DNA from: an uncultured Acidovorax sp.
GTDB lineage: Bacteria; Pseudomonadota; Gammaproteobacteria; Burkholderiales; Burkholderiaceae_C
NCBI GenBank assembly: GCA_913774955.1
Contig: CAJYKV010000030.1
Span: 1-64,000 of the forward strand
Direction: 5' to 3'
Length of the DNA stretch: 64,000 nucleotides
Part shown: positions 53,833 to 63,330 of the stretch, piece by piece
Layout: each line of letters opens with the position of its first letter
Position numbering within the stretch: the first letter of the stretch is position 1
Made by a program: the position numbers and the translations under genes
The notes under the pieces: model-generated
The model's input: the letters and a program-made list of their open reading frames with translations, nothing else
Told to the model about the DNA's origin: nothing
The model's database searches: none

Positions 53833-53949
53833 AGCGGCTCACACGACCCAGCGAAGCGGTTCTGGCTAGGCGCCGCACCGCACCGCAGACAGTACGGGTA
53901 GTACGACAAGATGCGGCAACGACGCCAGAAGGGTCGTGTGAGCCGCTCT
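53831..53949. mobile_element. 119-bp MITE-like element with 19-bp perfect terminal inverted repeats
   Basis: AGAGCGGCTCACACGACCC (53831-53849) is matched exactly by its reverse complement at 53931-53949. Just inside, TTCTGGC on the left again pairs with GCCAGAA on the right, offset by ten bases. Three tandem CCGCA units lie at 53873-53887. There is no ORF, so the element is non-autonomous, in the style of a miniature inverted-repeat transposable element. It lies between convergent lysE-like and pbp genes and could also act as a large hairpin there. No clear target-site duplication is visible. Confidence 0.75.
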
Positions 53950-53955
53950 TGGCGC

Positions 53956-56673
53956 TCACCGGGCAGGGGCAGGATTCTGGGGTGCCTGCCCCGGCGGCGG
54001 AGCGGTTTCGACGACGAAGGGGGCATTCCCTGGAGTCGAAACCACGACACCGCGCTGCACCGGCGTGCTGACCACCACCCCCGGAACGGCCCCGCCCGCA
54101 GTTCCCGGCTGCGGAGACGGCCCGGCCACCGCGCCGGGCACTGAGCCCTGCGTCGGCGATCCGGACTGCGGCTGCACGGACCCGGTGGCGGGACCGGCTC
54201 CCGGAGCCGCGGACGGTGCGGGCACGATGTCGTACTGCGGTGAGGTGGGCTGCGTTGGAAGCTGCTGCGGCGGAGGCTGCGGCGATGCGGGTGCCGCCGG
54301 CGCATCGGCCCCTTCGGTCGCCCACGGCGTGGCGTTCTGCAGCGGCACGAGCGGTGCCTCGGTGATCTCGGGGCGGGTGTCCGCCGGCACGCTGGCGGGC
54401 GCACTCGCGGGCGGCACCGCGGCCGGAGCACGCGGCCCGGGCTCCTGGGCCGGGGCCTGGGTGTCGGTCCGCCGGCCGAACAGGTCGTACACCGAGAACG
54501 CCCACTGGCGCACGCCATCCACGGCTTGGCCGACCCAGCTGCTTTCCGCCTGGTCGACGAATTTCTCGCGCGCGTCGATGACCCGTGCGCGCAGGGCCTG
54601 CTGGAACACGTCGCCCACCATCGGCAGCGCGCTGTGGGCGCCCTGGCCCCAATAGTCGCTGCGCAGCGTCACGCGGCCGTCGTTGAAGCCCGCCCAGGCA
54701 CCCGCCACCAGTTGCGGATGCATCAGCAGGAACCAGCCGTCGGTGTTGTCCTGGGTGGTGCCGGTCTTGCCGGCCACGTCGGCCGTGATGCCGTAGCGCG
54801 AGCGGATCGCCGCGCCCGTGCCCTTGTCGACGACGCCGCGCAGCGCGTCGCGCAGCACCTGCGCCGGGCCGGCGGCAAGCGCCCGCTCGGGCGCCGCCGG
54901 CGCGAAGTCTTCCAGCACCTTGCCGTCCTTGTCCTCGATGCGCGTGATGACCGTGGGCGCGATGTAGCGGCCCGCCTCCGCGATCGTTCCGTAGGCGGCC
55001 ACCATTTCCTTGAGTGTCACGGCACTCGTGCCCAGCGCCAGCGAGGGCACGGCATCGAGCGGCGACTCGCGCACACCCATGGCGCGTGCCAGGGCGGCGA
55101 CACGCTCGGGGCCGGCCTGCTGCATCAGCTGGGCGGTGATCGTGTTCTTCGAGAAGGCCAGGCCGTCGGCGAGCGTCATGGGCTCGCCGCTGGGCGCCGC
55201 GCCCTCGTCCGTGGGCCGCCACACGCGGCCGCCGCCCAGGGGGATTTCCACCGCCTGGTCGATCAGGGTGTCCGTGGGCTTCGACCCGTTGGCGAACGCC
55301 GCCCCGTAGACGAAGGGCTTGAAGGTCGAGCCGGGCTGGCGCCGTGCCGCCTGCACGTGGTCGAACGGATCCTGCGCGAAGTCCCGGCTGCCCACCCAGG
55401 CGCGGATCTGGCCGGTGCGCGGGTCCATCGCGAGGAAACCGGCCTGCACGCGGGTCTTCTCCTGCCGCAGCTTGCGCAGGAAATCGGCGTCGTCCAGCAG
55501 CCCCTTCAAGGCCTCCTCGGGCGAGGCGCCCTTGGCGACTGCGGCCGCGTACTGCGGGGTTTCGCGCACGAACGACTGCACGAGCGGGCTCTTGGCGTTC
55601 CACACCCGCGGCCCCCACGCGCCGTCGGCGACGGACTGCAGCTGCCGTCCCTGCCGCGCCACGGCCTGGTTCGCGAAGGTCTGCAGCCGGAAGTCGATGG
55701 TGGTGCGGATCACCAGGCCGTCGGCATACAGGCTGTAGCCGTTGCGGTCGGCCCAGTCGATCAGTTGCTTGCGCAGCTGCTGCGCGAGATGCGGCGCGGG
55801 ACCCGCGGTCTCCACCTGCCGTTCGAAGCGGATGCGCAGCGGCCGCCTCGAGAGCGTCTGGAAATCCTGCGACGACAGCTTGCCGCGCTTTTCCATCTGC
55901 GCCAGCACGACGTTGCGGCGCTCCTGCGCGCGCTCCGGGTTCAGCACCGGGTTGTAGTAGCTCGTGCCCTTGAGCATGCCGATCAGCGTGGCGCTTTCCA
56001 GCACGGTGAGCTTGTCGGCGGACTTGTCGAAGTAGGTGCGCGCCGCCATCTCGATGCCGTAGGCGTTGTAGAGGAACGGCACGGTATTGAGATAAGTCTC
56101 CAGGATCTCGTCCTTGGAGTAGAGCACCTCGATCTTGAAGGCCGTGATCGCCTCCTTGAGCTTGCGCGTCAGCGTGGGCGCGCGGCCGATGTCCTCCGGG
56201 TACAGATTGCGCGCCAGCTGCTGCGTGATGGTCGATCCGCCCTGCTTGTCGCCGCCCAGGGTGCGGATCAGCGCCGATGCCGTGCGCCGCCAGTCCAGCC
56301 CGAAATGGTCGTAGAAGCGGTGGTCCTCGGTGGCGATCAGCGCATCGACGACGGACGGCGCGATGTCCTCCAGCGCCACCCATTCCCGGTTCACCCAGCG
56401 GTACTCGGCCAGCAGCCGGCCGTCGGCGGAGACGAGCTGGGCCGGCTGCTCGGTCTTGGCCTTGCGGATGTCGCTGATGGCGGGAGTGAACGGCCAGAGC
56501 AGCAGGGTGTAGACCACCAGCGCCGCAGGCACCGCGGCCAGCGCCCAGAGCAGCATGCGTGCCGGCCCGCGGGCGGCGATCCAGCGCAGCGCAGCGCCGG
56601 CGCGGCGGGCCGCCGACGACAACGGACCGCGGGCCCACCAGGCACGCAGGGAAGCGGGAAGAAAAGCAATCAC
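53956..56673 (-). CDS. Class A penicillin-binding protein (bifunctional transglycosylase/transpeptidase)
   Basis: A 905-residue inner-membrane enzyme that polymerises and cross-links peptidoglycan. There is one membrane segment (about 42-62). The GT51 domain (about 80-270) has the catalytic Glu in IATEDHRFYDHFG and GGSTITQQLARNLY. The transpeptidase domain has SxxK in QPGSTFKPF (near 448), SxN in SKNTITAQ, and KTGTT (near 634). The final 140 residues are a Pro/Ala/Gln-rich low-complexity tail, probably periplasmic. The family usually ends soon after the transpeptidase domain, so this is a long extension. It is monocistronic. Confidence 0.94.
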   Translation of the reverse strand: MIAFLPASLRAWWARGPLSSAARRAGAALRWIAARGPARMLLWALAAVPAALVVYTLLLWPFTPAISDIRKAKTEQPAQLVSADGRLLAEYRWVNREWVALEDIAPSVVDALIATEDHRFYDHFGLDWRRTASALIRTLGGDKQGGSTITQQLARNLYPEDIGRAPTLTRKLKEAITAFKIEVLYSKDEILETYLNTVPFLYNAYGIEMAARTYFDKSADKLTVLESATLIGMLKGTSYYNPVLNPERAQERRNVVLAQMEKRGKLSSQDFQTLSRRPLRIRFERQVETAGPAPHLAQQLRKQLIDWADRNGYSLYADGLVIRTTIDFRLQTFANQAVARQGRQLQSVADGAWGPRVWNAKSPLVQSFVRETPQYAAAVAKGASPEEALKGLLDDADFLRKLRQEKTRVQAGFLAMDPRTGQIRAWVGSRDFAQDPFDHVQAARRQPGSTFKPFVYGAAFANGSKPTDTLIDQAVEIPLGGGRVWRPTDEGAAPSGEPMTLADGLAFSKNTITAQLMQQAGPERVAALARAMGVRESPLDAVPSLALGTSAVTLKEMVAAYGTIAEAGRYIAPTVITRIEDKDGKVLEDFAPAAPERALAAGPAQVLRDALRGVVDKGTGAAIRSRYGITADVAGKTGTTQDNTDGWFLLMHPQLVAGAWAGFNDGRVTLRSDYWGQGAHSALPMVGDVFQQALRARVIDAREKFVDQAESSWVGQAVDGVRQWAFSVYDLFGRRTDTQAPAQEPGPRAPAAVPPASAPASVPADTRPEITEAPLVPLQNATPWATEGADAPAAPASPQPPPQQLPTQPTSPQYDIVPAPSAAPGAGPATGSVQPQSGSPTQGSVPGAVAGPSPQPGTAGGAVPGVVVSTPVQRGVVVSTPGNAPFVVETAPPPGQAPQNPAPAR

Positions 56674-56872
56674 ATGGTCACGAGATAGATACCCCTGGTC
56701 GCAGCGGGCGGGCGTGGTCCGGGGCGCACGCAGCGCGGCTACCCGGTCCGGCGGAAGGGCCCGCGCGCCAGTCAGGCCGGCGCGGGTTCCGCGGGCGCGA
56801 TGGTAACGGGTTCGCGGTCGCGGTCTTGTCCGTCACGCAAGTGGGACTCGTTCTTGTTACGCTGGTTCCCCC

Positions 56873-57505
56873 ATGATGCCGACATCCTTTCTGCGCCCCC
56901 GTGCGATCCCCGGCGCCCCGGCGGGCCTGGTCCTCGCGGCCGCCGCGCTGCTCTCCGGCTGCACCGACGGCCCGCTGCCCCCCACCCGCTTCGCGATCGA
57001 CCTGTGCGGCGCCCACCACCAGTGGGAAGACGCCGAAACCCGGTGGGACACGCTGTACGCGGCCCAGCTCGAAGGGGACGATGAACTGGTGATCGCCCTG
57101 GGCATCCGCTCGCCCGACGAAGGCCCTCCCGACGCCACGGGCGTGCAGTTCAACCTCGCCGCGGCCCCGGGCCTCCTGCGGCCGGAGCGCATCGATGGCC
57201 TGTCGGGTGCATTCCAGTTGCATCCCGGCATGGCCGCGCCCGCCGTGGCGGACAGTCCCGGTACGGGAACCGGCACGGTATTCAGGCTCCCTGCCGAACC
57301 CTGGCAGGCCCGCTCCGGTGAATTGCGCATCACCGACGTGCGGGTGATTGCCCACGACGCGCAAGGCGATGCGCGTGCGGTGGTGTCCGGACACTATGCG
57401 ATGGAACTGGAAGGCCGGGGCAGCGCGGGAGCCCCCCCGGCGCACTGCACCGTGCAAGGACATTTCGAGGGCGCCACGTTCCGCCTGCGGCAGCACGAAA
57501 GCTGA
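56873..57505 (+). CDS. Putative lipoprotein
   Basis: A 210-residue exported protein. The signal peptide ends in a lipobox (ALLSGC, Cys at about 31), so it should be lipid-anchored. The mature part contains two more cysteines (DLCGAHHQW and PAHCTVQGHF) that could pair, and beta-rich segments (LRITDVRVIAHDAQGDARAVVSGHYAMELEG). I do not recognise the family. It is divergent from the penicillin-binding protein gene with a 199-base spacer. Confidence 0.8.
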   Translation: MMPTSFLRPRAIPGAPAGLVLAAAALLSGCTDGPLPPTRFAIDLCGAHHQWEDAETRWDTLYAAQLEGDDELVIALGIRSPDEGPPDATGVQFNLAAAPGLLRPERIDGLSGAFQLHPGMAAPAVADSPGTGTGTVFRLPAEPWQARSGELRITDVRVIAHDAQGDARAVVSGHYAMELEGRGSAGAPPAHCTVQGHFEGATFRLRQHES

Positions 57506-57542
57506 CGCGCTGGCTCCCCCGCGCCTCATCGCCCGTCCCCCG

Positions 57543-58481
57543 TCAGGCCCAGTCCGCCGCGAACACCATCACCTTGAGCGAACGCTCCGCATCCACGTCG
57601 GCGAACACCGCCGGGTTCGCGACCCGCTCCACCCAGCGCATCCCGGGCGCCTGTTCGCGCATCTGCTGCAAGAGGAAATCCGTGCCCAGTTCGGGCGCGT
57701 TCAGGCACAGCAGCGCGTGCCCGCCGGGTACCAGCAGATCCGGCAGCCGGCGCATGAGCCGGGCATAGTCCTTCGTCGCGACGAAACTGCCCTTCTGGTA
57801 GCTGGGCGGGTCGGCGATGACGAGGTCGTACGGCCCGCCGCGGCCGATCTTGCCCCAGGTCGTGAACACGTCGTGCGCCAGAAAGCTGGCGCCCTGGTCC
57901 AGGCCGTTCAAGCGGTGGTTCTGCTGCCCGATCGCGATGGCGCCCCGCCCCATGTCGACGTTCACCACCTGGGCCGCCCCGCCCTGCAGCGCCGCGACGG
58001 AGAAGGCGCAGGTATAGGCGAAAAGATTCAGCACCCGGGGCCCGCGCCCATTGGCAGCCCGGCGCGCGGCCACGTGCTCCCGCACCCAGCGCCGACCCTC
58101 GGCCATGTCCAGGAACAGGCCGTGGTTCTGGCCGCGCAGCACGTGCACGCGGTAACGCGCGCCCTGCTCGGCCACCGCGTGGGGATCGGGCACCTCGCCG
58201 ACCATCAGGCGTGTCTCCGGCCGATCCGGATGACGGCACTGGAACACCCAGCACAGAGGCTCGCCCGGCGCGATCTGCGCCCAGCGGGCCTGCAGCGCCG
58301 CGCCGATGGCGGCCAGGGCGCCTTCCTCCATGGGCAGGAAGCTGGTGAGCACGAAAGCGGGCGGGTACACATCCAGCGACCACTGTTCGCAGCCCGGATG
58401 GAGGCCGCCCCGGCCGTGGAAGATGCGCTGCGCATCCCCGGGCCGGGGCATGGCGGCGATGGCGTCGAGCAAAGCTTGCAT
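57543..58481 (-). CDS. Class I SAM-dependent methyltransferase (RlmI-like, COG1092)
   Basis: A 312-residue protein with the catalytic half of the RlmI/RlmK rRNA cytosine methyltransferases: VLRGQNHGLFLDMAEGRRWVRE, VLNLFAYTCAFSVAALQGGAAQVVNVDM (SAM binding) and DLVIADPPSYQKGSF (active-site DPPS). The N-terminal PUA domain of RlmI is absent. The substrate is therefore uncertain, though a large-subunit rRNA base is likely. The start MQALLDAIAAMP was chosen; the longer frame upstream crosses the Bug gene out of frame. It lies 29 bases downstream of the Bug gene stop. Confidence 0.87.
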   Translation of the reverse strand: MQALLDAIAAMPRPGDAQRIFHGRGGLHPGCEQWSLDVYPPAFVLTSFLPMEEGALAAIGAALQARWAQIAPGEPLCWVFQCRHPDRPETRLMVGEVPDPHAVAEQGARYRVHVLRGQNHGLFLDMAEGRRWVREHVAARRAANGRGPRVLNLFAYTCAFSVAALQGGAAQVVNVDMGRGAIAIGQQNHRLNGLDQGASFLAHDVFTTWGKIGRGGPYDLVIADPPSYQKGSFVATKDYARLMRRLPDLLVPGGHALLCLNAPELGTDFLLQQMREQAPGMRWVERVANPAVFADVDAERSLKVMVFAADWA

Positions 58482-58510
58482 GGGTCGGATTCGCCTTCTC
58501 GGAAGCGGTG

Positions 58511-59476
58511 TCAGTCCACCGACGCGCCGGACTGCTTCACCGCCTTGCCCCACTCCACGATTTCGCTCGCGACGAACTGGTCCATCGCCTCGGGCGTGGT
58601 CGGCGCCGGCTCGGATCCCCGGTCGCGGATGAATTTCTGCATGTCCGGGCCGTTCAGGATGTCCACCACCTCGCGGTTCAGGCGGTCCACCACGGGCCGG
58701 GGCGTCCCCTTGGGCGCCATCAGTCCGAGCCAGCCCACGGCCTCGAAGCCCTTGAACTCCGGCAGCCCGCTCTCGGCGATCGTCGGCACCTGCGGGAGCT
58801 GGCTGGAGCGCGTCGCGGAGGTCACGCCCAGCGGTACCGCCTTGCCGGCCTGGATGTTCGCCAGGCCCGCAGTAACCGAATCCACCATCAGCGGCACCTG
58901 CCCGCCGATGAAATCGGCCTGCGCAGGCCCGCTGCCCTTGTAGGGAATGTGTTCGATCTCGATGCGGGCCCGCGCCTTCACCATCTCGGCGCTCAAGTGC
59001 TGCGTGCCGCCGATGCCGGCACTGGCATAGCTCAGCTTGCCGGGTTCGGCCCGCGCGCGGTCCACGAGGTCCTGCATGCTGCGGATGCCCGAGGCCGGAT
59101 TCGCGAGGAACACCAGCGGCACCTTGGCCACCAGGCTGATACCCTGCAGGTCCTTGCGCGGATCGAAATTGACCTTGCGGTAGAGCGTCTGGTTCACCGC
59201 CATCGCACTGCCCGCCATCACCAGCGTGTAGCCATCCGGCTTGGAGCGCACGACCTGCTCGGTGCCGATGTTGCTGCCGGCACCGGCCTTGTTGTCCACC
59301 ACCAGCGGCTGGCCGAGGCGCGTGCCGAGTTTCTCCGCCAGGGCGCGCGCGAAGATGTCGGTGGCCTGGCCCGGGGGAAAGGGAACGACGAGGGTGATGG
59401 GCCTGTCGGGCCAGGCGGCCGAGGCCGCAGTGGACAGCGCGAGCAGCGCCAGCGGCGCGCAGAACTTCCATCGCAT
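58511..59476 (-). CDS. Bug-family tripartite tricarboxylate transporter substrate-binding protein
   Basis: A 321-residue periplasmic binding protein. The signal peptide ([20 protein letters not shown]) is followed by the Bug signature [61 protein letters not shown] and [19 protein letters not shown] are typical. Bug proteins are vastly expanded in Burkholderiales and capture carboxylates or other small molecules, usually without an adjacent TctAB permease, as here. The ligand is unknown. Confidence 0.95.
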   Translation of the reverse strand: MRWKFCAPLALLALSTAASAAWPDRPITLVVPFPPGQATDIFARALAEKLGTRLGQPLVVDNKAGAGSNIGTEQVVRSKPDGYTLVMAGSAMAVNQTLYRKVNFDPRKDLQGISLVAKVPLVFLANPASGIRSMQDLVDRARAEPGKLSYASAGIGGTQHLSAEMVKARARIEIEHIPYKGSGPAQADFIGGQVPLMVDSVTAGLANIQAGKAVPLGVTSATRSSQLPQVPTIAESGLPEFKGFEAVGWLGLMAPKGTPRPVVDRLNREVVDILNGPDMQKFIRDRGSEPAPTTPEAMDQFVASEIVEWGKAVKQSGASVD

Positions 59477-59623
59477 GGGACATTTCTCCTGGTTGTTTTG
59501 GCCGGAAAGGGCCGGTGCCGCACGGCGGGAAAGCGCGTGGGGATGTGGCTTGGATGATATGCCGCGCCCGCACCATCGAATGGAATCGCACGCAGTCCTT
59601 CCAGGCGATGCAGCGCCCGCTCG

Positions 59624-59905
59624 CTAACGCGCCCGCACCACGCCCAGTTTGAGGCCCACCACGGCCAGGATGCGGTTGAGCGTCTGCACCGTTCCCGGGC
59701 TGCGTCCCTGTTCGATGTCCAGCAAAGTCTTCTGCGACACGCCGGACACGCGCGCCAGTTCCTCACTCGTCAAGCGCAGGCCGGCCTTCAGGTGCCGCAC
59801 GGCCTCGGCCAGCGTCCATTCGGGATGGGCCAGCACCTCGTCGATGGCCTGGCGGCGCTGGGCGAGTTGCTGGGGGGGCGAGAGTGGCTTGTAGCGTTTG
59901 TCCAT
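59624..59905 (-). CDS. hipB: HipB-like antitoxin (Xre-family HTH)
   Basis: A 93-residue DNA-binding protein. The helix-turn-helix covers about 44-85 (LTSEELARVSGVSQKTLLDIEQGR then TVQTLNRILAVVGLKL), matching HipB and other Xre antitoxins. The upstream gene encodes the kinase HipA, so it should neutralise HipA and repress the operon. An upstream GTG at 59962 overlaps the hipA stop by four bases and would add 19 non-conserved residues; the overlap supports coupling, while the family N-terminus favours the ATG. Here the antitoxin gene follows the toxin, the reverse of classical hipBA. Confidence 0.85.
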   Translation of the reverse strand: MDKRYKPLSPPQQLAQRRQAIDEVLAHPEWTLAEAVRHLKAGLRLTSEELARVSGVSQKTLLDIEQGRSPGTVQTLNRILAVVGLKLGVVRAR

Positions 59906-59958
59906 GGGCGTTCGGGGAATTGTCGTCGCGAGGAGTGCAGGCGCCGCCACCGCACCGT

Positions 59959-61284
59959 TCACCGCAGGCGCACCAGGCGATCGGCCATGGAGGCCAGACC
60001 CGGCTGCAGATGGGCATGCACGTCGGGATCGAGGCCCAGGTGGTGGCCCCGCTCCGCGATGCGGGCCAGCGGCTCGGCCATGGCCTGCAGGCCATCCAGC
60101 AGGGCCTCCGGGCTCAGCACCGCGCCGGCCTGGGCGCAGACCGACTCGATCACCCGGCGCCAGTCCGGCTGGCCGCCGTCATTGCCTTCCCAGCGGATGC
60201 GACGCGCGATGCCGTCCGGGTGCAGGTACATGGGTGCGAAATCGAACAGCGGCGACAGCCCGACGTCGCCGTCCCAGTCGCGCTGCAGCGCGGTATTGCG
60301 TGCGTGGTTGTCCTTGTTGCCCAGAGCGATGTTGGCCACGTCGCGCCGCAGGTATTCGAGCACCTGGGCCTGCGGATCGGTGCAGTGCGCCACGAGCTGG
60401 CGGCAGACTTCGTCGTGCGAGGGCACGCCATCGAAGCCGGAACGGCCGGTGAGGGAGGCGATGCTCTCCTGCGCAAGCCGGGTGACCCGGCCGCCCGCTT
60501 CCACGCGGCGATCGAACCGGGGGATGAACAGCACCCGCCCGCCGCCGCGCCGGGCGAGCGTGAGCGGCGCGAAGACCTGCAGTCCCAGGTGGCGCGCCAG
60601 GTCCATGTAGACCGGCTCGTGCCGCAGGATCTGCGCCAGCCGCTCGTCGGTGCCGCGGCTGAACTTGACGATGTAGTGCGCCTGCGCCTGCTCGTCGGTC
60701 AGGGTATGGTCCAGATACAGCAGGCCGTCGTGCCCACGCGTGAGCAGCAGCTTGGGCCATTCGCCCTGCACGCCCGACGAGCCCGCGACGAACAGCCCGT
60801 GCGCGGCGAGGTACTCGCTGAAGGCTTCCACGCGGTCGGACACTTCCTCGTCGGAAAATCCGGAAGGCCCCGATGCCGCGCCGGCCCGGGTGGCCTCCAT
60901 GAGCGCGGCTGCGGCCTCTTTCACGCGCAGATGGCCGATGGGATTGCCGGCGCCTGCCAGCAGCAGGGGCCAGTCGGCCGGCTGTTCGGACGACACCGGC
61001 AGCCCCAGGCGCCGCAGCAACTCGGCGCGGCCAAAACCCTGGGGCAGCATGTCGATCAGGAAAACCGGCCAGTGCGGCGATTCCAGCGCCTCCAGGCCCA
61101 CCGGCCACCGGCAGGTGAGCGCATGCGCATCGCCACGGCCGAAGTACCGGACCGACCAGTCGGCGTCATACCCTGCATAGGTCTTGCAGCGCCAGCCCGC
61201 TTCCGCGTCACCCCACAAGGCGACGGTGGCTGCATCGTGCCACTGGCCCTGGCGGTGGATCTGCAAAGTGCAATGGGGAGCCAT
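59959..61284 (-). CDS. hipA: HipA-family serine/threonine kinase toxin
   Basis: A 441-residue kinase of the HipA type, the length of E. coli HipA. Family members phosphorylate targets such as glutamyl-tRNA synthetase and induce dormancy. The catalytic loop is GNKDNHARN (near residue 320) and the metal-binding motif PLFDFAPMYLHPDG. The region VAGSSGVQGEWPKLLL corresponds to the flexible serine loop where HipA autophosphorylates, with two serines available. All key residues look intact, so the toxin should be active. It is first in the operon, with a strong inverted repeat at its promoter. Confidence 0.93.
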   Translation of the reverse strand: MAPHCTLQIHRQGQWHDAATVALWGDAEAGWRCKTYAGYDADWSVRYFGRGDAHALTCRWPVGLEALESPHWPVFLIDMLPQGFGRAELLRRLGLPVSSEQPADWPLLLAGAGNPIGHLRVKEAAAALMEATRAGAASGPSGFSDEEVSDRVEAFSEYLAAHGLFVAGSSGVQGEWPKLLLTRGHDGLLYLDHTLTDEQAQAHYIVKFSRGTDERLAQILRHEPVYMDLARHLGLQVFAPLTLARRGGGRVLFIPRFDRRVEAGGRVTRLAQESIASLTGRSGFDGVPSHDEVCRQLVAHCTDPQAQVLEYLRRDVANIALGNKDNHARNTALQRDWDGDVGLSPLFDFAPMYLHPDGIARRIRWEGNDGGQPDWRRVIESVCAQAGAVLSPEALLDGLQAMAEPLARIAERGHHLGLDPDVHAHLQPGLASMADRLVRLR

Positions 61285-61292
61285 TTCGGCGT

Positions 61293-61340
61293 TTTTCTAT
61301 ACAAACAATGCGCGGGATAGCGATTATTCTGTATAGAAAA
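61293..61340. promoter_or_regulatory. Inverted-repeat operator candidate upstream of hipA
   Basis: TTTTCTATACA (61293-61303) and TGTATAGAAAA (61330-61340) are perfect 11-base inverted repeats with 26 bases between, starting nine bases before the hipA ATG. Each arm contains a TATA/TATAGA core that could serve as or overlap a -10 element. HipB-type repressors bind paired palindromic sites over their own promoter, so this is a strong candidate for autoregulation. The arms are far more AT-rich than neighbouring DNA. Confidence 0.65.
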
Positions 61341-61398
61341 TTGCAGAAATGCAAGCATGCGCCGTGTCGACCACAGCGAGCCAACTGCGACCCGGGCA

Positions 61399-61424
61399 AG
61401 AAAAAAGGCAGCCGGAGCTGCCTT
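61399..61424 (-). terminator. Intrinsic terminator of the aceF-lpdA transcript
   Basis: On the minus strand AAGGCAGC, loop TCCG and GCTGCCTT form a perfect 8-pair stem (61405-61424), followed by a run of Ts (61399-61406 read as complement). It lies about 50 bases after the lpdA stop and points in the right direction. Confidence 0.85.
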
Positions 61425-61475
61425 CTGGATCAGACCGCCGTGCCACCCTGACCAGGGCAGCACCGCTCGCAAAAA

Positions 61476-63317
61476 TCACTTCTTCTGCGGCGGCACGTCC
61501 GTGCAGGAGCCGTGCGCGATCTCCGCCGCCATGCCGATGCTCTCGCCCAGCGTGGGGTGCGGGTGGATGGTCTTGCCGATGTCCACGGCGTCCGCGCCCA
61601 TCTCGATCGCCAGGGCGATCTCGCCGATCATGTCGCCGGCATGGGTGCCCACGATGCCGCCGCCCAGGATCCTGCCGTGGCCATGGGCCTCGGGCGAATC
61701 GTCGAACAGCAGCTTGGTGACGCCTTCGTCGCGGCCGTTGGCGATGGCGCGGCCCGAGGCCGTCCACGGGAACAGGCCCTTCCTGACCTTGATGCCCTGG
61801 GCCTTGGCCTGGTCTTCGGTGAGGCCCACCCATGCCACTTCGGGGTCGGTATAGGCCACGCTCGGAATCACGCGGGCGTTGAACGCGGCCGAGGCCAGCG
61901 CCTTGTCGCCCGTGAGTTCGCCCGCGATCACCTCGGCTGCCACGTGCGCCTCGTGCACCGCCTTGTGCGCCAGCATGGGCTGGCCGACGATGTCGCCGAT
62001 GGCGAAGATGTGCGGCACGTTGGTGCGCATCTGCACGTCCACGTCGATGAAGCCGCGGTCCGTGACGGCCACGCCGGCCTTTTCGGCGCCGATCTTCTTG
62101 CCGTTGGGCGTGCGGCCCACTGCCTGCAGGACCAGGTCGTACACCTGCGGCTCGGGGGCCTGGCCGCCCTCTTCCGCCGCGGCGAACGTGACCTTGATGC
62201 CTTCGGGCGTCGCTTCGGCGCCGACGGTCTTGGTCTTGAGCATGATGTGGTCGAAGCGGTGGGCGTTCATCTTCTGCCACACCTTGACCAGGTCGCGGTC
62301 GGCGCCCTGCATCAGGCCGTCCATCATCTCGACCACGTCCAGGCGGGCGCCCAGCGTGGAATAGACCGTGCCCATTTCCAGGCCGATGATGCCGCCGCCC
62401 AGGATCAGCATGCGCTTCGGCACGCCCTTCAGCTCGAGCGCGCCGGTCGAATCGACCACGCGCGGATCCTTGGGCATGAAGGGCAGGTGCACGGCCTGGG
62501 AGCCGGCGGCGATGATCGCGCGCTTGAAGGCTACGACCTTCTTGCTGCCCGTCTTCTCCTGGCCCTTGGCGCCCGTGGTTTCCTCCACCTCCAGGTGGTT
62601 GGCGCCCACGAACTGGCCCACGCCGCGCACGGTGGTCACCTTGCGCATCTTGGCCATGGCGGCCAGGCCGCCGGTCAGCTTGCCGATGACCTTTTCCTTG
62701 TGGCCGCGCAGGGTGTCGATGTCCACCTTCGGAGCACCGAACTCGATGCCCGCCGCCTTGAGGTGGCTGACCTCGTCGATCACCGCCGCCACGTGCAGCA
62801 GCGCCTTGGACGGGATGCAGCCCACGTTCAGGCAGACGCCGCCCAGCGTCGAATAACGCTCGACGATGACGACCTTCAGGCCCAGGTCGGCCGCGCGGAA
62901 GGCCGCGCTGTAGCCGCCGGGGCCGCCGCCCAGCACCAGCACGTCGCATTCCACGTCGGCATTGCCGCCGAAACTCGCCGCGGCGGGCGCGGGGGACGCT
63001 GCGGCCTGCGGGGCCGATGCGGGGGCAGGCGCCGCCGCGGGTGCGGATGCAGGCGCCGGGGCCGGCACGGTCGCCGCATCGGCGGCCTCCAGCGTCAGCA
63101 CCACCGAGCCTTCGGCGACCTTGTCGCCGACCTTCACCTTCACGTCCTTGACGACGCCGGCATGGCTCGACGGAATCTCCATAGATGCCTTGTCGGATTC
63201 GACGGTGATGAGGCTCTGTTCCACCCGGATGGTGTCGCCGGCTTTCACCAGCACTTCGATCACGCCGACTTCGGAGAAATCACCGATGTCGGGTACCTTG
63301 ATGTCGATCACTGCCAT
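61476..63317 (-). CDS. lpdA: Dihydrolipoyl dehydrogenase with N-terminal lipoyl domain (PDH E3)
   Basis: A 613-residue E3 of the pyruvate dehydrogenase complex; it reoxidises dihydrolipoamide with NAD. Residues 1-80 are a lipoyl domain (lipoylated Lys in [12 protein letters not shown]), followed by an Ala/Pro linker (about 80-120), an extension typical of betaproteobacterial PDH E3. The flavoprotein has [17 protein letters not shown] (FAD), the redox disulfide [23 protein letters not shown] (NAD) and the C-terminal His-Glu of HPHPTLGE. It lies 13 bases after aceF in the same operon, with a terminator just downstream. Confidence 0.97.
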   Translation of the reverse strand: MAVIDIKVPDIGDFSEVGVIEVLVKAGDTIRVEQSLITVESDKASMEIPSSHAGVVKDVKVKVGDKVAEGSVVLTLEAADAATVPAPAPASAPAAAPAPASAPQAAASPAPAAASFGGNADVECDVLVLGGGPGGYSAAFRAADLGLKVVIVERYSTLGGVCLNVGCIPSKALLHVAAVIDEVSHLKAAGIEFGAPKVDIDTLRGHKEKVIGKLTGGLAAMAKMRKVTTVRGVGQFVGANHLEVEETTGAKGQEKTGSKKVVAFKRAIIAAGSQAVHLPFMPKDPRVVDSTGALELKGVPKRMLILGGGIIGLEMGTVYSTLGARLDVVEMMDGLMQGADRDLVKVWQKMNAHRFDHIMLKTKTVGAEATPEGIKVTFAAAEEGGQAPEPQVYDLVLQAVGRTPNGKKIGAEKAGVAVTDRGFIDVDVQMRTNVPHIFAIGDIVGQPMLAHKAVHEAHVAAEVIAGELTGDKALASAAFNARVIPSVAYTDPEVAWVGLTEDQAKAQGIKVRKGLFPWTASGRAIANGRDEGVTKLLFDDSPEAHGHGRILGGGIVGTHAGDMIGEIALAIEMGADAVDIGKTIHPHPTLGESIGMAAEIAHGSCTDVPPQKK

Positions 63318-63330
63318 GGGATCAGCTCCT

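Noticed and set aside
53831-53949. Calling the inverted-repeat element a complete insertion sequence
   Set aside because: It is only 119 bases long with no transposase ORF and no visible target-site duplication.
57543-59591. Methyltransferase with a 370-residue N-terminal extension
   Set aside because: The extension is an out-of-frame reading of the Bug gene; the methyltransferase proper begins at 58481.
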